DNA of 64,000 bases from Labilibacter marinus (GTDB lineage: Bacteria; Bacteroidota; Bacteroidia; Bacteroidales; Marinilabiliaceae), in contig NZ_LXYE02000009.1 in assembly GCF_001659685.2 (NCBI RefSeq), positions 62,001 through 126,000 on the forward strand, read 5' to 3'. Shown here in pieces: positions 19,967 through 28,127 of this stretch. Under the pieces are notes generated by a model that did not search any database, was not told the DNA's origin, and saw nothing but the letters and a program-made list of their open reading frames with translations. Positions within the stretch are counted from its first letter, which is position 1. Each line of letters starts with the position of its first letter. The position numbers and the translations under genes are program-made.

Positions 19967-22195
19967 ATGAATAAAAGTCTACTTAAAATTTGGAAGGAGA
20001 GTGCCCTGCTTGTATTGCTTGTATGCCAGGTAGGAAATGCTCAAGAAAAGATAATTGTTAATGTGGATGTGAAACACAAATTAGGAGAGGTGGAAACGTT
20101 CGACCGACAAAAATTTGTGAATTTTCATGGTACAATCGAACAAAACAATTGGAATACGGATAATAAGATTGATAATTTAATTGAAGATTTTTTGGGTGAT
20201 AAAGATGTTCACGTAGGTCGTAATACGGGCACGATTTCCTGGGCGCTTAAAAATAATGTTATCGAAGATTCTGAACGACCGGGTTTTGCTGATCCTGCTA
20301 GTATTGCAACTCATGGTCAGAATAACAGAAATACTTATGCTGCTAAAACATGGGCACATCCATATGAGTATCTAGATAATCAGATTCTATGTACTCAGAT
20401 ACATCCATTTTATCCAGATGGAAAAACAACAAATAGAGGTTGGGCTTTTTCTCAAACAGATACAGAAGAAGAACCTTTGGGAACAGCATCGGGTGAGTTT
20501 TTAGGTCGCTATATTCAAGAGTATTATGGTACAGGTGGAATTACAGGGCAACCTGTACCTTCCTTTGTAGAGATTACCAACGAACCGCTTTGGGATTTGG
20601 TAACGGTTGCAGATGACCCTCATGATTTAACAGATATTTTTAAGTTCCATTCAACGGTAGCTAAAGAAGTGCATAAATATAACCCAGATATGCAAGTGGG
20701 TGGTTATTGTGCTGCATTTCCCGACTTCGATACAGACAACTTTCAGCGTTGGCACGATCGCGATAAGCATTTTGTTGATATTGCTGGAGCAGATGTAGAT
20801 TTCTATACAATTCACCTTTACGATTTTCCAACTTTTAATGGGAAGGCAAAATATCGTAAAGGAAGTAATGTAGAAGCTACAATGGATATGTTGGAGCAAT
20901 ATAGTTGGATGACCTTAGGTAAAGTAAAGCCTTTAATGATTTCGGAGTATAATGCACAAACGCACGATTACAATAGACAAGGATGGTCGGGCTATCGCGA
21001 TTGGTTAAAGATGAAATCAACAATTTCTATGATGATGCAATTTATGGAACGTGCTGATAAAATTAATTATGCGATGCCCTTTTTTATGCTAAAATCGGAA
21101 TGGGCATATAATGCAGAAACAGGACCAACGTCGGTTCATGGTGCCCGTATGTTACGTCGTGAGGATGAACCATCAAGTTATACTGGTGACTTTGTTTATA
21201 CTGAGGTGATTAAAATATATGACCTTTTAAAGGATGTAAAAGGAACAAGGGTAGATGCTTATACTACGAATATAGATATAATGGTAGATACCTATGTTGA
21301 TGGAAATAAGGTATTTGTATTAGTAAATAATTTAGACTTTGTATCGCACAATCTTGATTTAAAACTGTCGGGTTTAACAGAGGATGCGGTTGATATAGAG
21401 GTGCGTCATTTGCGTTTAAACGGAAGTAACGATCGCTCTTTACCTATACTTGAGGTAAATAATTATAGCACCTTTGATGAAGATTTTAGCATAGCACCAG
21501 AGGGCACCTATGTAATAAAGTATACATTTTCTTCCGATATTACTATTGACAAAACTTCTGAAGAGACAAAATATTATGCAGATACTTATTTAAAGCAAAT
21601 ATCAAGCAATTCGGCTATTACATTTAATATTGATGATGTTGCATTAAATGAGTTTGGAGAAGCTGTATTAAGAATAGGAGTAGGGCGTGACCATGGTAAA
21701 GCAATCAGGCCAACGGTAGATATTAATGGAAAAGCTATAAGCGTTCCAACGAATCATAGAGGAGGTCCTCAAACGGATAGAGATAACTTTTTTGGAGTAT
21801 TAGAAATTCCAGTAAGTTTTGAAGATTTACAAGAGGACAATGAAATTACCCTTACTTTTCCTGATGCAGGAGGTTATGTAAGTACGGTAACAATGCAGGT
21901 ATTTAATTTTAGTCATGATATTCGCTCAAAAGACACCGCTATTGGAGATGAAGAAAATGCCTTGAAACTTGATGTGTTTCCAAACCCAAGCGAAGGAGAG
22001 TTTGTGGTTTCTTTAGATGATGCCAATATAATGTACGACATTAAAATGTACAATGTAGCTGGTCATAAAGTATACGAATCTAACGACAATAGAGGTAAGA
22101 AAGTGGTACATGCAGATAAGCTAAAAAAAGGAGTTTATCTGATAAATATTATCAATAACGATGTTAATGTAGTTAAACGAATTGTTCTAAATTAA
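19967..22195 (+). CDS. GH86 family beta-agarase/beta-porphyranase, T9SS-exported
   Basis: 742 residues from the ATG at 19967 (signal MNKSLLKIWKESALLVLLVC ending VGNAQ); the in-frame ATG at 19949 would add six residues. The (beta/alpha)8 domain shows the acid/base Glu in EITNEPLWD (E206) and the nucleophile in LMISEYNAQ (E327), as in GH86. Beta-sandwich domains follow, and residues from about 665 form a type A T9SS sorting domain (LDVFPNPSEGEF ... LKKGVYLINI). It should be an extracellular or surface endo-enzyme cutting beta-1,4 bonds in agarose or porphyran. Which polymer cannot be decided by eye. Confidence 0.93.
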   Translation: MNKSLLKIWKESALLVLLVCQVGNAQEKIIVNVDVKHKLGEVETFDRQKFVNFHGTIEQNNWNTDNKIDNLIEDFLGDKDVHVGRNTGTISWALKNNVIEDSERPGFADPASIATHGQNNRNTYAAKTWAHPYEYLDNQILCTQIHPFYPDGKTTNRGWAFSQTDTEEEPLGTASGEFLGRYIQEYYGTGGITGQPVPSFVEITNEPLWDLVTVADDPHDLTDIFKFHSTVAKEVHKYNPDMQVGGYCAAFPDFDTDNFQRWHDRDKHFVDIAGADVDFYTIHLYDFPTFNGKAKYRKGSNVEATMDMLEQYSWMTLGKVKPLMISEYNAQTHDYNRQGWSGYRDWLKMKSTISMMMQFMERADKINYAMPFFMLKSEWAYNAETGPTSVHGARMLRREDEPSSYTGDFVYTEVIKIYDLLKDVKGTRVDAYTTNIDIMVDTYVDGNKVFVLVNNLDFVSHNLDLKLSGLTEDAVDIEVRHLRLNGSNDRSLPILEVNNYSTFDEDFSIAPEGTYVIKYTFSSDITIDKTSEETKYYADTYLKQISSNSAITFNIDDVALNEFGEAVLRIGVGRDHGKAIRPTVDINGKAISVPTNHRGGPQTDRDNFFGVLEIPVSFEDLQEDNEITLTFPDAGGYVSTVTMQVFNFSHDIRSKDTAIGDEENALKLDVFPNPSEGEFVVSLDDANIMYDIKMYNVAGHKVYESNDNRGKKVVHADKLKKGVYLINIINNDVNVVKRIVLN

Positions 22196-22236
22196 TAGTC
22201 TTTAACGACTAGATTTAGTCTATTTCCCAAATATTG

Positions 22237-22272
22237 AAAAAAGGGTGCTTGAGGTTTCAAGTGCCCTTTTTT
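22237..22272 (+). terminator. Terminator after the first GH86 gene
   Basis: Stem AAAAAAGGGTGCTTGA (22237-22252) with TCAAGTGCCCTTTTTT (22257-22272), two wobble pairs, GGTT loop. The A/T ends also make it usable in the other direction. Confidence 0.88.
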
Positions 22273-22446
22273 CGTTAGTTGTCTGTTGTTAGGCTTTTTA
22301 ACACAAAAATATTTCATTTTTTTTACTCTAATAAGATACTATAAATCTTAAAAATACACATTCATGTAACTATGTGCATTGTGTGTAACGTCTTGTTTTA
22401 TATTTGTTTATGGTTTTTATTTGTAACGAATTTAAAACAATTAATA

Positions 22447-23043
22447 ATGAACAGAATATTAGTAGGTGTTGTTTGTATATTAATGCTTTCAACTAGTTCT
22501 TATTCACAAAAATCAGAAAACATGAGCGAATCAAATGAAACAGTAAAACCTTATCCTAAAACGTTTTCTCATATTGGAATTACGGTTCCTAATATTGAGG
22601 AGGCTGTTAAGTTTTACACCGAAGTATTAGGATTCTATGTTATTATGGAACCAACATTAGTTAAAGAAGAAAATGAAACAGCCATAGGTCAGATGTGTAT
22701 CGATGTGTTTGGTGAAGGCTGGGGTACATTTAAAATCGCACATCTTTCAACAGGTGATAAAATTGGGTTCGAACTTTTTGAGTTTAATGAGAGTAAAGAA
22801 CAGAAACCAGTTTTTGAACCGTTCCGTTCCGGATTATTTCACTTTTCAATCCAAGACCCAGATGTAGAAGGCGTTGTTAAGAAAATTGTTGATGCTGGTG
22901 GCAAGCAAAGAATGCCCATTAGAGAGTATTATCCTGGCGAAAAACCTTACCGTATGTGTTATGTTGAAGATCCTTTTGGTACTGTATTCGAAATTTATTC
23001 TCACTCATATGAGTTGCACTATTCTCAAGGAGCATATAAGTGA
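22447..23043 (+). CDS. Secreted VOC/glyoxalase-family protein
   Basis: 198 residues from the ATG at 22447, which gives a signal peptide (MNRILVGVVCILMLSTSSYS, then Q). An upstream in-frame ATG at 22372 would bury it. The VOC fold is clear: SHIGITVPNIEEAVKFYTEV, then LFHFSIQDPDVEG and YVEDPFGTVFEIYSHSYE. The metal-ligand positions typical of VOC enzymes (His in SHIG, His in LFHF, Glu in FEIY) are present, so it may be a metal-dependent lyase, isomerase or dioxygenase. A periplasmic location is unusual for glyoxalases. Its 3' end overlaps the convergent HxlR gene by 19 bases. Confidence 0.88.
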   Translation: MNRILVGVVCILMLSTSSYSQKSENMSESNETVKPYPKTFSHIGITVPNIEEAVKFYTEVLGFYVIMEPTLVKEENETAIGQMCIDVFGEGWGTFKIAHLSTGDKIGFELFEFNESKEQKPVFEPFRSGLFHFSIQDPDVEGVVKKIVDAGGKQRMPIREYYPGEKPYRMCYVEDPFGTVFEIYSHSYELHYSQGAYK

Positions 23044-23390
23044 TGTTTGCTTGCAAAATCTTGTCCCCATTTATTCAATTCAAGAACAATGGGGATAAGT
23101 GATTTGCCTTCCTCAGTAAGTTCATATTCTACCTTAGGAGGTGTCACAGGATAAACTGTTCTTTTAACCAAGTTATCCTTTTCAAGTGCTCGAATAGAGT
23201 AGGTAAACATTCTGTTTGAGAGGTCCGTAATACTTTTTTGTAACTCTCCTGACCGCTGAGCCCCATCTTTCAAGTGATAAATTATCAGGCTTTTATATTT
23301 ATCTCCAATCAAATGCAAAGCAAACGCCAATGAGCAGTTAAATTCCTTGTCGTTATATTCTATCAGTTCCTTTTTTGCATCATCTTCCAT
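23025..23390 (-). CDS. HxlR family transcriptional regulator
   Basis: 121 residues with the HxlR winged helix: CSLAFALHLIGDKYKSLIIY, then LKDGAQRSGELQKSITDLSN, then VKRTVYPVTPPKVEYELTEE. HxlR proteins are small DNA-binding repressors or activators, often of nearby oxidoreductase or detoxification genes and sometimes redox-sensitive. The gene overlaps the VOC gene tail-to-tail by 19 bases, so the two transcripts are antisense at their ends. It may regulate the VOC gene; nothing in the sequence proves this. Confidence 0.92.
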   Translation of the reverse strand: MEDDAKKELIEYNDKEFNCSLAFALHLIGDKYKSLIIYHLKDGAQRSGELQKSITDLSNRMFTYSIRALEKDNLVKRTVYPVTPPKVEYELTEEGKSLIPIVLELNKWGQDFASKHHLYAP

Positions 23391-23770
23391 TGTAATATTT
23401 TTAATGAGAGCTAGTGCTCAGATGTATTACTCTAAGCAGCGGTATTATTATTTTTACACTTATAAAGTTGCATATTACTAACATTACGAGCAAAATATAC
23501 GACTCTTTTTATCTTCTAACTTTAGATATTTGTAGTAATAATTGATTTTGTTGAGTGCTATTTATCATCGTAATACACGAAGGTGCAAGGGTTATGTTGT
23601 TGAATGTTAGGACTTAGAGTGATGTTATACAATCTTTATACAAGATGCGTTTTGTATAATTCATCTTTTACCACTTGTTAAAATTATAAGTCTCCCTCGA
23701 TCGATATATTTATAATTTAAATATTTGTATTCCGAGAGATTATGATATTGTTGGACTAGAAAGAAACGGA
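23391..23770. other. Divergent regulatory region between HxlR and the beta-helix gene
   Basis: 380 bases, no coding sequence seen. It contains a cluster of three TTATACAA half-sites (listed separately) and TCTCCCTC at 23691-23698, a near copy of the CTCCCTG motif found before SusC and GH117. It must carry the promoters of both flanking genes. Confidence 0.45.
23625..23659. promoter_or_regulatory. Cluster of three TTATACAA half-sites
   Basis: TTATACAA occurs at 23625-23632 and 23636-23643 (direct, 11 bp apart) and as the inverted TTGTATAA at 23652-23659. The helical phasing and the dyad suggest an operator, about 112 bases upstream of the beta-helix gene. The cognate regulator could be the HxlR protein next door or one of the PUL regulators. 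Confidence 0.5.
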
Positions 23771-26161
23771 ATGAGATTACTTAAAAAGTTATTTACTATC
23801 GTATTACTAATAAGTTTAGGATTTGGTGTATACGGACAAGAATTGGTGTTAAGTAAGGTTAATGGTGTTGAAAATCCAGAGCATGGAAACAACATAGGAA
23901 GTATTGCAAGAACAGATACCATTTTTGTGGAGGGAACTTATGCAAACCAAAATATTGAGTCTGTAAGTATTAAACTCATGACTTTTCAAAAAAGCCCTTG
24001 GTCAAAACTTGAATCGCATGATTTATTAATAGATGCAGCTGTTGATTTAAATGGTGTTATTGATACCTTCATTGTAACACCAGAGGATTATATTTTAGGA
24101 GGAAACATAGATAATTCTCAATTTGTACAAGTTAGAACTACCTATACGGGGGATGATATTTTTGCTAATTTGTATATAATAGTCACCGAAAAACCAGCCG
24201 AGCATAAAACATTGCTCGATTTTGATGAAGTATATGGTTCGTCTACAGGTAGTACCTTGGCAAGTAATGTGAATACAGCTCTTGCAACTATGCAGGAGGG
24301 AGATACCATTTTATTTAATAGTGCAGCGTATGATTTTGAGGCAGCTTCAATTACAATTTCAAAGTCTATTTGTTTTTCGGGTAAGATTCCAAGTGCAAGC
24401 GAATCGGATGAGAGAGGAGCTTATGAAGTAATTACTAAATTCAATAATCTGAAGATGTTAAAACTATCATCTGATGATATTCAAGTTGAAAATATTGAAT
24501 TGAGTGCAGATGCTTCAACGGGTTATGTTTTTACCAGAGTTTCACACGCTACGAATGCTAAGCTATACTACTCAGGTATCCAATTTAATAATGTAATTTT
24601 TAGAAATGGTAAAGTACAATGCTTTGGGGGTAATGGAGCTTCCGTTGATTTTAATCATGTGTCGTTTCTCGATTTTACTCAAGGAGGGTACTTTTTAAAT
24701 AGAAGTGAAAGTATTGATGAAGCTCCTGCATTTAATATGAGCAAGTGCTTTTTTCAGCCACTAACCGAAGCTATTAACTTTAATGTTCGCGCTATATCAT
24801 TAGATGCAGGTAATACTGAATATCCTGTAGTATGGAATCAAAATAACTCCACTATTGATGATTGTTTAATGGATGGAACAGGTTTGGGAATTTCTTCGAA
24901 ATGTTCGTACGTAAACGTAACCAATTGCCACTTTAAAGGATACCGTATGGATGTGGATATGATTCATATAGAAGAGTTTGGTCATCATTTTTTAATTGAT
25001 GGAAATACATTTGAGCATATTAAACCTGCAAGAGGGATAAATATAGATAGGGAAATACAACAGAGTCATCATATTACCATTACTAATAATACCTGGATTG
25101 GAGAGTATGGCTGGATTATATCAGCGCATTCACCATACAATTTGGTGATGGAAAATAACGACTTTACACAAGCATGGGCAAAAAATACTAGCGACCTGAC
25201 CATTGATTTAACTTTTGACCATGGTGAGGAAACACATTTTACGGAATATGATTTGCCAGCCAATAACATTGTATTTAAAAATAATACAGGTTTGGATAAT
25301 GGTAAACATGGAATATTTGCTTACAAAGCTTTGGCAGATGAATCGAGCATTGAAATTGAATATCCTGCTAACTTAATTCAAGTTCATACCATCAATAAAG
25401 CGCCTAAGGCTATCATTAATATGGGTACTTATTATAGAATTAGAAATAAACAATCGGGTGAATATTTAAGGGCCGTTTCGGGTGAGCCAAAATTAGATTT
25501 TTCTGCCGAGGAAAAAACAGATAGTTCGGATATATGGCAGTTTACCTTTGAATATCCATATTTCTACCATATAAAAAATAGAGCAACAAAAGAACACATG
25601 GCAGTATATAGAGGATATACCATGGGTGATTATAACAATGGAACCAAAGAGCAAATATTTGTAGAACAAAGCGATTTCTTTAATACCAAAACAGAAAAGC
25701 CACGTTGGTACTTGCGTAAATTCGAAGAAGGGGGAGCTGACTTTTTTGAAATATTACCTGGAGGAAACGAGCGTAAATCACGAAACGTTCAGGTAGGAAA
25801 CCACATGGAGTTAGAATATGCAAAGGTGGAGAATAGAGGACAATTGCCGCCAGAGGATGATAGTTCTTGGGAACTGATCTCTTTAAAAGCGGATGTTTCA
25901 GTAAAAAATGAATATCAAAACGCCGTAAAAATATACCCTAATCCTGCCAGTAAAGTCGTTAACATCGATTTAAAAGGAGTAGATCAGACAGTTCAAAAAG
26001 TAGATGTTTATTCTTCCAATGGGCAATTAGTATACAAGCAAAATGTGGCGTCTTATCAGGACGTTATTCTGCTTAATGTGGAAGATTATTCCACAGGCAT
26101 TTATTATTTGTCTATAGAGCTTCTGGATATGCGAATCACGAAAAAGTTGAGTGTGTATTAG
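23771..26161 (+). CDS. T9SS-exported right-handed beta-helix protein with ricin-like domain
   Basis: 796 residues. Signal peptide to about residue 23; Ig-like N-terminal domain (about 24-140; SQFVQVRTTYTGDDIFANLY); right-handed parallel beta-helix (about 150-530) with repeated N/T-rich rungs such as VNVTNCHFKGY, FLIDGNTFEHI and ITITNNTWIGEYG; ricin-B-like lectin module (about 550-705; YYRIRNKQSGEYLRA, YHIKNRATKEHM); type A T9SS sorting domain (about 712-796; VKIYPNPASKVVNI). The fold is shared by polysaccharide lyases (PL6-like) and several galactan hydrolases, but I recognise no family catalytic signature. In this PUL it is a candidate carbohydrate-active enzyme of unassigned family. Its N-terminal domain seems homologous to the small protein at 39739-40410. 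Confidence 0.82.
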   Translation: MRLLKKLFTIVLLISLGFGVYGQELVLSKVNGVENPEHGNNIGSIARTDTIFVEGTYANQNIESVSIKLMTFQKSPWSKLESHDLLIDAAVDLNGVIDTFIVTPEDYILGGNIDNSQFVQVRTTYTGDDIFANLYIIVTEKPAEHKTLLDFDEVYGSSTGSTLASNVNTALATMQEGDTILFNSAAYDFEAASITISKSICFSGKIPSASESDERGAYEVITKFNNLKMLKLSSDDIQVENIELSADASTGYVFTRVSHATNAKLYYSGIQFNNVIFRNGKVQCFGGNGASVDFNHVSFLDFTQGGYFLNRSESIDEAPAFNMSKCFFQPLTEAINFNVRAISLDAGNTEYPVVWNQNNSTIDDCLMDGTGLGISSKCSYVNVTNCHFKGYRMDVDMIHIEEFGHHFLIDGNTFEHIKPARGINIDREIQQSHHITITNNTWIGEYGWIISAHSPYNLVMENNDFTQAWAKNTSDLTIDLTFDHGEETHFTEYDLPANNIVFKNNTGLDNGKHGIFAYKALADESSIEIEYPANLIQVHTINKAPKAIINMGTYYRIRNKQSGEYLRAVSGEPKLDFSAEEKTDSSDIWQFTFEYPYFYHIKNRATKEHMAVYRGYTMGDYNNGTKEQIFVEQSDFFNTKTEKPRWYLRKFEEGGADFFEILPGGNERKSRNVQVGNHMELEYAKVENRGQLPPEDDSSWELISLKADVSVKNEYQNAVKIYPNPASKVVNIDLKGVDQTVQKVDVYSSNGQLVYKQNVASYQDVILLNVEDYSTGIYYLSIELLDMRITKKLSVY

Positions 26162-26220
26162 TGAGTTCATAATGTTATAAAGTCGATGGATACTAAAAAA
26201 ATAAGTGTCTATTTCTCAAA

Positions 26221-26263
26221 CCCCAATGTTATACACTACAGGTATAATGTTGGGGATTTTTTA
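26221..26263. terminator. Terminator between convergent genes
   Basis: CCCCAATGTTATAC (26221-26234) pairs with GTATAATGTTGGGG (26242-26255) with two wobbles, followed by ATTTTTTAT. It serves the beta-helix gene on the plus strand. Confidence 0.85.
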
Positions 26264-26269
26264 TAGATA

Positions 26270-27907
26270 TTATACTTTCTTCATAAACTCCTCCAAACTA
26301 GCGTTCGTTTCAAGGTTTATCTTTTTCCTAATTCGATATCGAGCGGTGTGAACACTTTTTTCAGTCATGCCCAGTAGTCTCGAAATTTCTTTTCCTTTAA
26401 GGTCTAGTTTTACTAATGCACAAAGCTTTAAATCGTTTGTTGTCAGCTCAGGAAACTGTTTTGTCAATCGCTCATAAAAACCTTGGTGAATACTTACAAA
26501 ACGTTTCTCAAATTCCTCCCAGAGGTTGCTGGCCAATTGTTTGCGTGCAAACTTTAACGATTTTGCTTCGGTGTTTTTGTCCTTGTCCAAATAACTGGTG
26601 AACTTATCTAATAAATCATCTCGCTCAATTAACTGTAACGAAGAGGTGGTAAGCTCCCTATTTTTATAGCGTAACTCTAACTGTGAAACTTTTTCTTTTT
26701 CTGCGGCTTTCTCCTGAATACCTTGTTTCTCGCTTCTGAGCCTGTTCTTAACGCTTCTGGTCCAATATAAAAATCCAAAGGCTACAATAAAGATTGCAAA
26801 TACCAATATGACAATTCGTAACCTTAAATTGGCCTTGTCTTTATTAGCGAGCATTAGGTTTTTAGCCATAATCTCTTTCTCTTTTTCGTCTAGCTTTTCG
26901 ATATAGGTATTCCTTATTTTTAATACGCCCTTGTTTCGTTCGCTGTTGGAAGTCAGGTTCTTTTCCGTGTATTTGTATGCCTCGTCTTGATACTTAAAGG
27001 CAAGATCATATTTCTTTTGCCGTTTATATATAGTCGCTATCTCGTTTAAAACTTTAGTTTGATGATCTAGTTTTTTCTGTAAACGTTTAATTAAATGAAG
27101 ACTTTTAAATAAATGCTGTAATGCCAATTCATCTTTTTCTTGTTTTGAGTAAATTACACCAATGCCCCAGCTTATTAGTATAGCATTACTATAGTGATAG
27201 GTGTAATTTGATGTTGTGATGGACAGTAGGTCAAACTGTTTTTCTAAAGGAAGTAATATTTCCAAAGCCTGATTTAGACTGTCCATAGCTGTTAGGGCAG
27301 TAGACTTTAAACGTAAAATATTAGCCTCTTCTTCTTCAGAATTATCATATGCATTTGCCAATAATAAACATGTATCCAAATACATTATTGCATTCTGGTT
27401 AAGCTCTCTTTGTATATTTAATTCCGCAATATGGATGTAAGAATAAATCAATGTTTTATGACCTATTTTATTCTCTTTCATGCATGTTAAAAATATTCTA
27501 TGGGCTTGCATTATATAATCTTCGCCATCATCAAAATGACCGTATTTACAATATAGATTTCCTAAATCAGCTAAAACACTTGCTTTGTTTATTATAGATT
27601 TTTTTAGGTCGGATAAGTGTAATGCTTCAGTATAAAAGTTTAATGCTTCAGGTAGTTTTTTCTGTTGGTAGCTAATCTTTCCCATACGACGTAAGCATAA
27701 AATCTGACTAGAGGTATCTTTCGCTTCTTTGCTTAAATTATATAGATTTTGATAGGGAGTAAATGCAGAATCAGGGTGATGCAGAAAAATAGAATCAGCG
27801 GATCTGAATTCTTGCTTTAAGTTATTAGCTCCAACGGCATGCATATATGGAGGTAGTATGATAAGCAAAAATAAATATTTAAATGAGTACAAAAGCCTTG
27901 ATTTCAT
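26270..27907 (-). CDS. Membrane-bound TPR regulator with LuxR-type HTH
   Basis: 545 residues from the ATG at 27907 (MKSRLLYSFKYLFLLIILPP is a signal sequence). Tetratricopeptide repeats fill about 30-330 (periplasmic), one transmembrane helix lies near 360-381 (IVILVFAIFIVAFGFLYW), a coiled coil follows and the C-terminus (about 490-545) is a LuxR/GerE-like helix-turn-helix: LTTNDLKLCALVKLDLKGKE, then ISRLLGMTEKSVHTARYRIR. This architecture recurs in Bacteroidota as a one-component transmembrane regulator. Sitting inside the PUL and divergent from the GH2 gene, it probably controls part of the locus; phased repeats lie just upstream. No kinase or receiver is present. Confidence 0.88.
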   Translation of the reverse strand: MKSRLLYSFKYLFLLIILPPYMHAVGANNLKQEFRSADSIFLHHPDSAFTPYQNLYNLSKEAKDTSSQILCLRRMGKISYQQKKLPEALNFYTEALHLSDLKKSIINKASVLADLGNLYCKYGHFDDGEDYIMQAHRIFLTCMKENKIGHKTLIYSYIHIAELNIQRELNQNAIMYLDTCLLLANAYDNSEEEEANILRLKSTALTAMDSLNQALEILLPLEKQFDLLSITTSNYTYHYSNAILISWGIGVIYSKQEKDELALQHLFKSLHLIKRLQKKLDHQTKVLNEIATIYKRQKKYDLAFKYQDEAYKYTEKNLTSNSERNKGVLKIRNTYIEKLDEKEKEIMAKNLMLANKDKANLRLRIVILVFAIFIVAFGFLYWTRSVKNRLRSEKQGIQEKAAEKEKVSQLELRYKNRELTTSSLQLIERDDLLDKFTSYLDKDKNTEAKSLKFARKQLASNLWEEFEKRFVSIHQGFYERLTKQFPELTTNDLKLCALVKLDLKGKEISRLLGMTEKSVHTARYRIRKKINLETNASLEEFMKKV

Positions 27908-27994
27908 ATTTGTCAAATAGTTTATATACAATAGTATAGAATAATAATAGTATATGCAATATGTTTGTGTTTAATTGAGTAAGAATGGAGGTTT

Positions 27995-28023
27995 ATATTG
28001 AGTGATATTGAGGTTATATTGAG
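27995..28023. promoter_or_regulatory. Helically phased ATATTGAG repeats
   Basis: ATATTGAG occurs at 27995-28002, 28005-28012 and 28016-28023, spaced 10 and 11 bp, that is, on one face of the helix; a related AATTGAG lies at 27973-27979. The array sits between the divergent TPR/LuxR regulator gene and GH2, 105-133 bases before the GH2 ATG. It looks like a tandem activator site, most simply for the adjacent regulator (inference). Confidence 0.6.
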
Positions 28024-28127
28024 GTGTGTTTTACTGTAAATGGGTTTGAATTATATAACATTGTATATCACTTTTTGATAATGATGTGAATAGCTTTAAA
28101 TACAAATAGTAGTAAAACATTTAAATA

